Source: Paraphysoderma sedebokerense (taxonomy: Eukaryota; Blastocladiomycota; Physodermatomycetes; Physodermatales; Physodermataceae). From it: a stretch of DNA of 64,000 nucleotides. The notes beneath the pieces are model-generated. The model had not been told where the DNA came from and did no database searches. It saw nothing but the letters and a program-made list of their open reading frames with translations. The position numbers and the translations under genes are program-made. How positions within the stretch are numbered: position 1 is the stretch's first letter; every line of letters starts with the position of its first letter. Location of the stretch: the NCBI GenBank assembly GCA_025602915.1, contig JAHLJZ010000077.1, forward strand, positions 1 through 64,000, given 5' to 3'. Positions 36,301 to 47,431 of the stretch are shown in pieces.

Positions 36301-38234
36301 TTAGTAGAAACCCATTTATTGCCCCGTAAAGGGACATCATTCAACAACATATACACAATATGAGCCAATAACTCACCCATGATAGCCATCACTTCACCGG
36401 GTTTCACGGCTCCCTGAATACCGTACAGAATCTCTTTATTACCGATTTGGTAGGTGATATCTCGAAACATCAAGGAAGCGGGAACGTGATCATCCATCAA
36501 TTTGTCCATTTCGTCATCTGCGTTGAGTTGATTATAGAGTTGAGATCTTTTTCGTCTGGCGAAAGCGTAAACAGCTGGGACATCGCGAAACCGGGGTGGT
36601 AGGGAGTAAGAGAACAGAAGAGGAATATGAGAATGTTTTAAGGAAGGTGGACATTACCTCCAAAAGTGACAAGCATCAAGGTAAGTACACTGACGCTAAT
36701 GATAATGACGGCGGGTGCGCCACTTGGAGGTGGCGGTCTCTGCTCATACAAGAGTCAGGTTAATAATAATTCTCGAATTAAAAATGATATTGATCAAGAT
36801 GCCAAAAAATCAGAGCCAGACAACGAACCGTGAACCCCGGAACTTGACTGATGTGTAGACATTCGCCGCTTTTACAATCCAAACTGATAAAGTCATCACC
36901 AAAGACTTGGTTGATCAAATCATTCATTCCGGGTTCCCGAAATTTACAGTTCGAGTCATATTTGCAATTGAATGTACCGGGTCCCCTAATTTCTTGTTCG
37001 AGAAATTCAGTGATATCGATACTGTTTTCTTTACCGCACAACAGCTCGCCTGGCACACAGCGACACGAGACGCTTTGACATTGATATGTTGGAATGGAAG
37101 GGTCGGGATTGGAGACTAATTGAGGGCGTAGAGGTGATGTGTTTTAAAACAAGATTCACGTTTGGTCAAATACGGGTTTTGAAGATACATTTTGGGGATA
37201 ATCAAAAAAGAAAAGGAGTAAACTTACGTTCTTTTATATTACATCCGGAGAGACCGCAGTAAAATGATTCAACCCCGCCGACCCAGACTGTAAATGAATA
37301 AGTAAGGAACGAGAAATGAAAAGAGAATGAAATTGTCAAGTGAGCCAATCGGTCCCATATAGACATAGGCAAAGGCATCCTAGTAAAGGCTACATACACT
37401 GAAAACTGCAGGAAGCTTCTGTTCTGTTGCAATTAAAAGTGACTTCTGGTGTATTGTTGGGTCCCAAGAGTTCCAACATTGAATTGATTTTGGGATTCGT
37501 GACTTTACATATTTCGAAATTTTCGCTGACGGCGACTGGATTTTTGTAACAAGTTCCGTTTTGTCCAGTAGGGACCATACTGTCGCAGACAGAGTCTTGG
37601 GTGCACACTAGCAGAGGATCGCATTAGAAAGCCGGGAGATTTAAGGGAATAACGTGCGTGCGTGTTCGCGGGTAGGGATGCGTCAGTGGGAATAAGGGGA
37701 AAAGTTTAATATATTTGGTCATGGAAAATGTTTTGCTCATCGCAATTGGATATGTTGTTGAAGATTGTAGGAATTATAGTGCATACCGTTACAGTTGATC
37801 CCAGCCCAGCCCTCTTTACATTGACAGGAGGGACCTTCTCGAATTGGACGATTGACACCATCGGGTAGAGCGCCGCACACTAGAGATGGATGGAGATGAG
37901 CGATCCGGTTTTGATGAATCGAGAAGGATTGTATGAAGGGGTTTTAAAAAGAGGATATATTCAATTTACCAGGTTTAGAGCAATCGGGGCCGCCAAAGCC
38001 GGGAGGGCAGTCGCAGAGGCCTGTAAAGTTATTGCATGAGCCAAAGTTGAGGCAGGAGTAGCGTGGGAGGAGGCAGTTGAAGCAGTCGCAGTCTGGGTTG
38101 GCGAGCTGTTGATGGAGGTGTTGCTGGTGGAGTAGGTTGAGGAAGGGGTTGTTGTTGGCAGTGGATGAGGTAGTAGAGTTGGTGGTGGAGGATGAAGAGG
38201 AGGGGTGAGTGGAGAGGGAGTGGGGCGAGGGCAT
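33400..38234 (-). CDS. ADP1: ABCG half-transporter with EGF-like ectodomain (Adp1-like)
   Basis: Sixteen exons (38234-37970, 37879-37787, 37607-37398, 37287-37228, 37115-36829, 36739-36658, 36574-36377, 36270-36262, 36190-35891, 35817-34872, 34794-34625, 34539-34421, 34326-34246, 34167-33912, 33784-33657, 33543-33400) give 1115 residues, close to yeast Adp1. Order: cysteine-rich EGF-like region ([32 protein letters not shown]), one membrane helix ([16 protein letters not shown]), ABC domain with Walker A GASGAGKST, signature ISGGEKRR and Walker [14 protein letters not shown], a ~200-residue Ser-rich linker, then six membrane helices ([29 protein letters not shown]). Walker A is split by a 9-nt micro-exon. 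No signal peptide is seen at the chosen ATG; an upstream exon may supply it. Substrate unknown. Confidence 0.93.
36262..36270 (-). other. 9-nt micro-exon in the Walker A motif
   Basis: Minus strand reads AAATAG|GTGCTTCTG|GTAATTTT. The nine bases supply Gly-Ala-Ser of GASGAGKST between exons ending at 36377 and starting at 36190. Without it the P-loop would lose three residues while the frame stays open. Confidence 0.85.
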
Positions 38235-38547
38235 CCCGTTGTGGACAGTGTACAGACAGTAGAGTGGGTATAGAGTGTGTATAAGATAGAGTAGAGCGGA
38301 ATGGATAGTTATTCTGACAGAGAGGGCATCTTGGCATCTTCACTCTGCAGTCACTGTTCAAGGTGCGTACGGAATGGAATGAGGGCATCCACGTGACTTC
38401 CATTCCCTCTTCTCTTGCTCTACTCTACTCTGATTCTCTCTCTGGTTCTTATTCCAATCTACTATACTGTACTGTTACACTCTCTCTTCCCAACCGCATC
38501 TCTCTTCCCGACCACCCATCTCTGTTTTAAAACAATCTTACACCAAC
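38235..38547. other. Spacer between ABC transporter and G-patch gene
   Basis: 313 bp, C/T-rich on the plus strand. On the minus strand an open frame without ATG continues upstream of 38234 and is hydrophobic ([18 protein letters not shown]), a possible part of a missing signal-peptide exon. Confidence 0.45.
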
Positions 38548-39882
38548 TCAATGCACATCACGCGACTCGCCTGGACAACTCTCTGCCATCTCTGCTGCCG
38601 AAGCATATGTACATCCGCAGTACAGACAATACAAATGCTCTCTCCTCAGATACTCCAACACAACCCCCAGTTGCTGTGGTGCCTACAACCAGTGCGGTAG
38701 AACAACACAAAATCAGCAATCGAGTCAACAACCTACTCATCCAATAGGAATAAAAACTCACCTGCAGTGCCTCAAATCGCTCAGATTCCGTAGGTTCCGC
38801 AACATTGGATAACTCTTTGCCTTCACCTACCTCTTCTCCCATCGCTATTCGCTTCCGCCTCTGTGTCTCTGAATCGTTTTCCGCCTGTCCCGTCTCTGTC
38901 CCGTCCCTCTCGCTTTCCTCATCGCCGCGTTTCCGTTTGCTCCCGGTTTCCAAAGACTCAATAGCACCCTGACTCTGATCAAACACACCTTCTCCCACAG
39001 TCACTGAAGATTCGTACAAGGCTTCTAATGGCCTCACCATTTGTGGCGGCGGTGCACGAGTATCGATATCTTCCGGATAAGCCACCGTCTCTATCTCGTC
39101 CGGTTGACGTTGAAGTGGCCACAGATATTGATGTGATGTGATCCCCTAATATTCAAATAAAAATAAAAATTTCTGTCGGTTGACAACTGCAAATATATGA
39201 TAACAAATGGCAGAAAAAAAGACCTCAACAAACCTTTATGCTGTCAAGATGATGTATACTCTTCCTCCCAGAACGGACATCGTATTCAATCCTGCATCAA
39301 TAAACGTTTAAATCAGCACTTTTACATCACTGAATCAAATCAAGGACTATAAATAAATTACTGTTTAAGAGCCTCTTTACTCCTCACAATTTCAACAAAC
39401 TGATCTTGCGTAACTTGCATCGTTTTCTGTTTCCCTTCCTCTACGGCTTTCAGTCGTCTCTCGATTTCTTCTTCTTTACTCAACGCTCCCAACCCAAGGT
39501 TCCTCTCTCTCACAACAACTTTTATCGGCTCAGCAATCCCTTCACCTTGTTTCCCCAACCCTTTCCCACTTTGGAAATTAAACCCCATCTTCTGCAACAA
39601 CTTGGCACCAACGTTATCGCTCGGAATAGGTCTACTCAACGACGCTTGAATCTCTGCTTTTTCGTCCTTCTTTTTAGGTTGTTTCTTGGCAGAATCGAGT
39701 TGCTTTCGAAGTCGTTTGTAACTATAGGACTGACTTTTGATCGACTCGGACGGATCAGGAAGGGAGAGAAACTTGTCGGATAAGTAATCGTCTTCCTCGT
39801 CCTCGTCGTTGTCGGCGGCCCGAGGAGATTGGGTGGAAGTAGAGGCTGCTTGTTTCGAATTGAATACGGACCGTTTCGACAT
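38548..39882 (-). CDS. GPATCH11: G-patch domain protein, GPATCH11-like
   Basis: Exons 39882-39362, 39291-39234, 39145-38762, 38682-38548; 365 residues. The N-terminus has the family's DDYLSDKFL motif, followed by a G-patch (about residues 95-140: GAKLLQKMGFNFQSGKGLGK) and a charged coiled-coil segment. The C-terminus matches the DUF4187 domain with VLEYLRREHLYCLYCGC, CPGESRDVH just before the stop. G-patch proteins usually activate DEAH helicases in RNA processing; GPATCH11 is poorly characterised. Between the domains lies a poorly conserved acidic stretch with KRKRGDEE (possible nuclear signal). The gene is divergent from the MAPKKK. Confidence 0.88.
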
Positions 39883-40536
39883 TATGCTCTACATTAATAT
39901 AGTACCAATTGCGTTGTTTCAAAATCGAGAGAAAAAGTTTTGATATAGATTTTGAATGAGGGCACTGAGTGAGGTGGCTGAATGCGTTTGGAAATTGTTC
40001 AGAATTTGAATGATACGCTCGGACAAAAGTAATTTAAAAAGAGACCAAAGCTATGTCTCATGAAGCACATATAAACTTTCCGTCTTGTAAAGCACTTGCG
40101 CTTACCATCCCCGACAGCTTTTCATGAATTGTAGCCAGCTCCATTATCTTGAAGGCTTGCTGCTGATCCGTGTCCAGCGATTAAGAGCGGTGGTTAAAAG
40201 TGATATAGAAACCACTTTGTTAATGATGCACCATCCACATTCCTCTTGCATGATGAATACATAAGCAGCTATTGATCTAGAATTACAACTAAAAAGAAAG
40301 AAATCAAAGTTCATCCGAGTTTTAAATATATTTTCTAATAACGAGTCAGTTTACCGACGCAGCGGAACCCGCTTTGTTCGCTCTTTCTCTCTCGTCATCA
40401 ACATCTGAAATAAACCATCGATTCCTTCATCTCTACTCGAAGTACACCATCAAAAACCCACAGCATTTCCTCATCCTATTCACCGTCATCTCAATCCGAA
40501 TCTGCGTCCACGGTTATCGAATTTCCCAGCACCCAA
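39883..40536. promoter_or_regulatory. Divergent intergenic region, GPATCH11 / MAPKKK
   Basis: 654 bp between the start codons. The last 150 bases before the MAPKKK start are pyrimidine-rich leader-like DNA. No other gene is supported. Confidence 0.5.
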
Positions 40537-43449
40537 ATGACGTCGCCTCCACTCACCGTTGACTTTGTCAGGCGGTGGGATACCACCAAAGTTCAGGATT
40601 GGTTAAAAGAAAACAAGTTGTCAAAGTATACCAAAGTATTCAAAGGTAAATTTTATCTCCTGAATCCCAAAACCTAACCGTTGTATATGGAATGAGACAA
40701 TCGATGAATGAAAACCGTCTACCAGTCTTTAAAGTTTGTTTCATGTGTCTAAAATCTTATTTACATTGCACTCTATCTCTAGAAAACGACATCACCGGCG
40801 AAATTCTTCTCGAATTAAACCACAAATTTTTGAAAGAACTCAACATCTCTTCAGTCGGTGACCGAGTCCGAGTATTAGTAGCCATTAAAAACCTTCGAAC
40901 TTCATTATTCCTCTCATCTTCCACTTCCTCAACTCACTCTCTCCCCAGCCAAACTCCAGTTTCCCCACACTCACCACTGTTTAGTCCAACCAGGCAAAAA
41001 GGTTCAGTGACACCCGAAAATGGAATGTTGTCTTCGCATAACAATTCAAAAGAAAGTTTGGCTCCTCCTACGCCTGGGAAAGATTGGAAATTTTCATTGT
41101 CGAGGGGATTATTTGGAATGGTGGAAGCTACACCGGTAAATACGACAGAGAATAAAGAAAATAGTAGTAGCTTGGAAAGTAGTCAATCCAGTATGAAGGT
41201 GATTATCTCATCATCAGCATTCACTTTCAATAAGGTTTGGATCTAAATAGCATTTATCTTTCGTGCAATTAGAGATCTGAATCGGGTATCATGGCTATGG
41301 ATTTCGTTAAACAACATTGTCTCAAAGTAACGGGGGAAGATGACCAAACTCGTATCGTCAATATACAACATTTCACAGACGCAAAGAGCGTGATCGAAAA
41401 GATTTTACAGAAATTTAATATACAAGATGACCCAGACGTGTATTGTATATTTGTGACTAGCTCTCAACAAGGCGCTGGTGAGTTTTCTTTTTCTTTTCCA
41501 TTCTTCAAACATTCATAAACTCACCGTTATGATTTCAAGCCCACGCCCTCACGGATGAAGAATTGATAGCAATATGTCGGGACAGTGAACGAGTGGAACG
41601 AGAAAAATTGATTCTACGGAAAAAGCATCTACCATTTACGTCACAATCTGGGAGTCATAAAGGTCGTCAAAAGGTAGCCAAATTGGAAAACTTTTTCGGA
41701 GAACGAGTACCTGAACCACCACCACCTAAAACGAGAAACACGACACAAACGAAACTGAAGAATTTCTTTGGCGAGCGACCTCCCTCTGAATTGATTAGTT
41801 CCAATTTAGCAGAATTCTTCCCTAAAAACAAAATCGAGAAATGGGAGCAACGTAAATCACGGTCCATTCGTAAACGAAACGCCAATTCCATGATTTCATC
41901 GGTCTCAACCAACGTCTCCGAATCCTCAGAAGCAGATTTCTCAGCCGACTATTTCAACTCTTTACAACTCTCGTCCAGCAAAAATCAATCTCAATCTCCA
42001 TCCGCCACTTCCACAATCTCACAATCACCATCTTCCACACTCCAAAGACGAAAACCGTTACCACCATCTGAACCTATCCCCGCACCTATCGCGCCTCCAC
42101 CCACGTTCCTTCCCCCCGAACCACCCACTGTAACCGTTCAGAATTCAAGTACGAAACCAAAACCGAATATCGCGCCGCTCAAAATCGTTAGTCCGGCGGG
42201 TGAATCTTCTTCGTCGTCGTCGAACGCGTCGCATTTGTTGTCAGCCAAAACGACCGGATCGAGCACTAACTTGCGAAGTCCATCAGAAACAGATTTCGCA
42301 AATCAAAGTGGAAGTGGTTCCGAACCACAAAGTCCGACGTCACCGGCCAGTAAGTTGATTTCTATTTAATCCTTGCCTCATCAATTAAGTTGTACCTGAC
42401 CCAATTTTCTTGAAAATTTTTACTGCTACTGTAGATCCAGGTATCGTCAAATGGATGAAAGGTGTCATGATTGGTCAAGGTTCATTCGGGTCCGTATTTC
42501 TGGGTATGAATGCGCTCAGTGGGGAATTGATGGCGGTGAAACAAGTTGAATTGGCCGCGGAGAATGATAATCCCGGACAAGAACGGAAAAAGATGATGGT
42601 TGAAGCTCTACAACGGGAAATTTCGTTACTCAAGGATCTTGATCATCCGAATATTGTGCGATATTTAGGTACATATGTTGAATTCGTGATGTTCTGGTTA
42701 CCCATGTCGCCATTTTATCACTTATTAACTCGCTTGTAACACGTTTCAACAATTTTTCACAGGCTCTCAGATAGACGAAACGTATCTCAATATTTTCCTC
42801 GAATACGTTCCCGGTGGATCGGTTGCCTCACAATTAGTCACATGGGGACCCTACGAACCTGCGTTGATTAAAAAGTATTTGAAACAAGTGTTACTGGGTT
42901 TAAATTATTTACATGAGCGGGAAATTATTCATAGAGATATTAAAGGTGCTAATATATTGGTGGATAATAAGGGGAGTTTGAAAATTAGTGATTTCGGGAT
43001 ATCAAAGAAAGTTGAAAATGGTATGAATTTTTTTAGCAGACTATTATTTTGAATACTACCATTCCACAACTTGTTGTCACTCACTCTATTGTTTTTCTTT
43101 TTACCTTTACCCAGAAATCATGTCCCTCGGTCCTTCACAATCTCAAGGTCTCCAAGGCAGCGTCTACTGGATGGCCCCCGAAGTCGTCAAACAAATGCGA
43201 TACACTCGTAAATCCGATATCTGGTCTCTCGGTTGTCTCGTTCTAGAAATGTACACCGCTACTCATCCTTGGCCTAATTGTGGTCAGGTGGAAGCGATTT
43301 TTAAAATTGGGAGTTACTGTGTACCCGAGATACCACAAAATATTGGAGACGATGCTAAAGAGTTTTTGGATAAAACGTTTCAGTTGGAGTATTTAGATAG
43401 ACCTAGTGCGGAGGCGTTGTTGATGCATCCGTTTTTGACGGGGGTGTGA
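40537..43449 (+). CDS. STE11: Ste11-type MAP kinase kinase kinase
   Basis: Seven exons: 40537-40645, 40783-41198, 41273-41477, 41540-42349, 42435-42668, 42763-43020, 43115-43449; 788 residues. Upstream kinase of mating/filamentation and stress MAPK cascades. A SAM domain (about residues 12-80; [21 protein letters not shown]) is followed by a Ras-association-like region (about 180-245). Next comes the Ste11/Byr2 conserved segment with [20 protein letters not shown], here preceded by a second NFFGER. A Ser/Pro-rich linker leads to the kinase domain (about 520-785): [34 protein letters not shown]. All catalytic residues are present. It faces the receptor array tail to tail. Confidence 0.95.
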
Positions 43450-43763
43450 AGTTAAGAGTGGGTCTCGTTGTTTTTACAGAGAATAACACATCGTGATGTG
43501 AGAATAATAGTTTATATAATTTGTTTAATTATTTTATATATTCGTCACTGTAAATTACAGTCGTCAAGTAAATAAGTACCACCATTATGTCATAAATTCA
43601 TTCCCTTCTTAATCTACTCTACTCCATCCGAAAAATGTTAGGCCACATAATTAGAAAATCCAACAATTCAAAATCAGAATATTCACAGCTTGAAAATGAT
43701 ATATCTAAAATAGCTAGATACAAATTAATCAACTTCCTAATAATTAAAAATACACACAACGAT
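43450..43763. other. Convergent spacer, MAPKKK / receptor A
   Basis: 314 bp, AT-rich, shared 3' flanks. An open frame at 43635-43835 overlaps the last receptor exon antisense and is not supported. Confidence 0.6.
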
Positions 43764-45275
43764 TTAAACATCCATGGTCCCGTCGATGCCAATTCCAAAC
43801 TTCTGAGTCACATGATTTTTTATCGCTTCAATTAAAGCTTTATCCGTTAAAAAAACGATCGCGTCGAGGGCACCCTATTTAAAATTGAAAATGGAAGGAA
43901 CGGGAATTGAGTTAACGTGGGAATGAAAGAAAAAGATGGAACTGGGTAGAATCATGTTTACTTGTGCAGAGAAAATAAAGTATTCGGTGATATAAACTGG
44001 GAATCTGTATTCACCAGTAGCGATTGCATAAGTCTAGAAACATTAAAAAAATAGTTAATAATAGTACCCAGCAATTTCCAAGGTTTCATTAAAATATTGG
44101 TGAACTCGTGCAAACTTACTTCAACGATAATCATGGTTCCTTGACAAAGTAACAACGTAAGAGGGTACAATACCAATCTACTTGCTACTCTCCCGGTATC
44201 AATTTTTTGGACACCACCCATTCCTGTAGTCTGTGTGACACCCAAACCACCAGAAACAGTTAAAGAAGGTGAAGTATTAGATTTAGTTGCCTCGCTGGAT
44301 TTTTTAGATCCGGAACCATCATTTGAGGATTTAAAATTGATGAGGTTATTGGTTGTAATGAGTTTACGAAGGACGGCGAATACAGTGAAACAGGAAGATA
44401 ACCAGGTTAATGCAATCCAACCGTATAGACAAGTCCATTGGAGAATGAGTGCCGTTGAAGGGTTTAATTCAAAGTTAAACCAACATAAATTTTCCGCTGT
44501 AGTTTAAGAATGAAAAAGAAAATTAAAGAGATTTGTTAATGGATTTTTTAAAAAATGTAAAAGGTTGTTTGGATGATAGGGTACAAAGTACAAACCGGTT
44601 GACCAACTGTATCCTTTAAAACCGATTGGTATAGCTGCAATGATCGTCGAAATAGCCATCACAGTGATTGAATGTTTTCGAATATTCAACCCTTCACTCG
44701 TCGCACTGTTCGATAAAAATACCATTTGTAAATGCTGATGGTAAAAATACAAGTCAATAACCACTTCGACTTTAAGTAAAATTGATCAACTTATTGTCCT
44801 GTGATGTTTTAGGAGACATTTACCAGATTAATGCCTAACACAAACCCCATTACACAAAGGGACGTGAATGCGTATCCCCACATTAAAAAATCACAAACAG
44901 AGGAATTCGACGGCGGACCGGGACTAAACGAAAGTGTTTCGGACATGAAATGACAAAACGCATCTGACAAGCAGATAAGAACGCTAATTTGAATTAACAG
45001 TAATCCGAGTTAGTTGGTACTGGTAAAGTCGACCAATGCTGTAATATAAACTTAAAGACCGAATAATGTGGTAGAATGATTAAATAATACTGTTACCTAA
45101 GTACTGTTACTTTTCTTTTTGAGAACGCTGCATCAATTTTACGTCCGTATAAAAATATTATGCAGGCTATGAAACAAAGGAATATAGAGATAGTATTGCC
45201 GGTGTGAAAAATCTTTTTTAGAACACTGACTTCGGTTTCGTCGAGCGTGATATCGTCGATGTTTGTGCCAGACAT
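43764..45275 (-). CDS. Seven-transmembrane receptor A (array copy 1, intact)
   Basis: Six exons on the minus strand: 45275-45097, 44983-44824, 44734-44596, 44496-44120, 44033-43962, 43874-43764; 345 residues. Seven hydrophobic helices in GPCR spacing: TM1 TISIFLCFIACIIFLYG, TM2 VLICLSDAFCHFM, TM3 CDFLMWGYAFTSLCVMGFVLG, TM4 ITVMAISTIIAAIPIGF, TM5 CLYGWIALTWLSSCFTVFAVL, TM6 ASRLVLYPLTLLLCQGTMIIVEV, TM7 YFIFSAQGALDAIVFLT. A long Ser/Gly-rich third cytoplasmic loop separates TM5 and TM6. It resembles cAMP-receptor-like/Gpr1-type fungal GPCRs, but ligand and class are uncertain. Exon lengths match copy D almost exactly. Confidence 0.85.
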
Positions 45276-46355
45276 TGTAATATTGGCTCAGTATTTAGGT
45301 AACGTAGTCTAAGATATGTGCGTCACGGATAGTTTGAAGAAGAAATTACTTGTGAGACCGGAACTGGAGACCGTAGGTAGGACCTAGAGGCAGTTGGAGC
45401 CAGAGGCTGCCAGAGGCCCGCAGAGGCAAAAAATTTGGAAATTCTGGGACAATGATAAATGTCATCCATATGTCTCTTTTGTGTTTGGCTGTCAACTGTG
45501 CTTTGTTCATGAACGAACTCCAGTAAAACGGATACCAGTCAAGTACATCACGACATGAAGACTCTGTCTCGGCCCTCGGAGTTCGGAGTTCGGACTGCCG
45601 ACCGTCGTCACTCGTCAGTACTCTCAGTACTCAGTAGTGCTTCGCATTCTTCAGAAAAGAAAAGGGGTGGAGCTGCCGAGCTATGAGGAGCACTTCATTT
45701 GTATGAGAGCCAAAGGCGGTGTAGACAGCATGACCAGACCCTGCCATACCTAGCTGTACTCACGGTCTATCGGCGACGTTGGCACTGTCCGCAGACCTAG
45801 CACTACTCTTTAGAATTAGGAGGAACAAATTCCACACGAGCATTGCGTGTTTCGTTATTCGCGTCTCCACTACGAACAAGAGTTTAGAGAACTCGCACCA
45901 GTATGTTCAAAAGAAATATCCGATGATTTCGACCCCACCAACACGCATTTGATGAGACTCATCCGTTTGTGTTTTTGTCGTAAATTGATCAACTTGCCAG
46001 CCTGCCTTTTGTCTCTCAACTTCAGTAACCAATCCATTTGATATTTCAACCACCTTACCTCCTTCAGCGACTTTTCCTTCACTTTAACTAGAAAACAAAT
46101 GGAAGTTTGGAGAAGAATTCATGAGACAAACATTAAACGTAGTTATTCCCTTGTATTGACTTATTTATTTCGTTAGTATCGCACTCGTCATATCACCCAA
46201 CACGCGGATATGCATGTATCCTGTCTGGACTTCTCACATCATAAGTATGTATTCTTTAAGAACTTTAACCTTCTGGCAATTACTTAAATATTAGATTGAA
46301 GTAATACGATTTATTTCAAACGCCAATTTTGAACCCATGAATGAAAAATACATAC
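45276..46355. other. Spacer between receptor A and pseudogene B
   Basis: About 1.08 kb. The missing exons 4-6 of copy B were searched for here and not found. A locally GC-rich, short-repeat segment (45345-45430, repeats of CAGAGGC) and a CAGTACTCTCAGTACTCAGTA run near 45615 are the only structure seen. Confidence 0.55.
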
Positions 46356-47001
46356 CGTCTGACCAACCATATCCGTCAAATGCTAATGGTATAAAAGATA
46401 TTATTGCGGAAAGTGTCAAGGTGATAATAATGTGTTTCTGGATATTTAACCCTTCACTTGTGGCGCTGTTGGACAGAAAAACCATATATAGGTGCTTTAA
46501 AATAAATAAAAACATTGTTAGTTATTCTTCCCAGCAATCAACATAGAGAGTGCAACAGTCGTTTCGTTGCCCGTAATAGGACTTTGAATCTACGATAATA
46601 ACAAGATACTGTATTACCAAGTTTACCCCGACAACAAATCCCATAGTAATTAGACAGCTGAATGTGTAACTCCACATTAAGGAGCCACAAACAGCACCGC
46701 TAGAAGGCCTCTCGGGGCTGACATTAAGAGTTGTAGAAAGTATATGGTGAAAAATCAGTTAGGCAAACAAGAAAACTAAGAATAGTCTTTGTCAATGGCA
46801 TCAATTGGATTTTTACTTTTAGAATTTACCTGAGTACAATCATTATTTCTTAATGAATGCGGCGTCAACCTTTTTTCCATAGACAAAAACCGAGCATGCT
46901 GTGAAGCAAAGTATTATCGATATAATATTGACGACTTGATCAACGCTGTCTAAAATCCGGACTTCAATTTCATCGAGAGTTATATCTTCAATATCATTCA
47001 T
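46356..47001 (-). pseudogene. Receptor B (array copy 2), truncated pseudogene
   Basis: Only exons 1-3 remain: 47001-46830, 46775-46618, 46494-46356. Exon 1 (MNDIEDITLDEIEV start) runs into a stop after a one-base loss near its end. Exon 2 is two bases shorter than in the intact copies, so the TM2-TM3 frame is broken. Exon 3 (HLYMVFLSNSATSEGLNI) is still full length at 139 nt. Exons 4-6 are absent. The intact splice sites indicate that decay is recent. Confidence 0.85.
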
Positions 47002-47431
47002 TATGCCGAATTGTATTTAGCGAAAAAAATATCGACGGTTTACTCCTTAATTTCGATAACGCGAGAAAGTCGATAACCTAGGCTTCTGGATGCAACTTTT
47101 CGAAAAATAAGAACGATCATTGCTGGTTCATATTTTAATTCCGCTAACCTAATGTAGTGTGGCACAAATTCTTCAGTGCTATAATGCATAACATGCCTCG
47201 TCAGTCAGTGCCTTCTGCAAATTGACATGAAAAAGTCGACTTACAGGGGTAGACAATTGGAAGTATTTGGGACACTTTTTGCTTTCAGAATAACTTTTAA
47301 ACTGATGATGTTGATGTCAGCTCAAATAACCATATATTAATAGAAGAATTAGTAATGCATTGTATCTGAATTCTGGAATATTTGATAGTTATATATTCTT
47401 CTGGAAACTGATAAAGTAACCCATAAGTTAC
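47002..47431. other. Spacer between pseudogenes B and C
   Basis: 430 bp of AT-rich DNA containing the former upstream region of copy B. Nothing else seen. Confidence 0.6.

Noticed and set aside
45345-45640. Short repeats CAGAGGC and AGTACTC, considered as a CRISPR-like or minisatellite array
   Set aside because: Units are too few and irregular, with no spacers; a nuclear fungal sequence would not carry a CRISPR array.
45847-46041. Open frame in the receptor A-B spacer
   Set aside because: No similarity to receptor exons or to any family I know; flanks lack splice signals.
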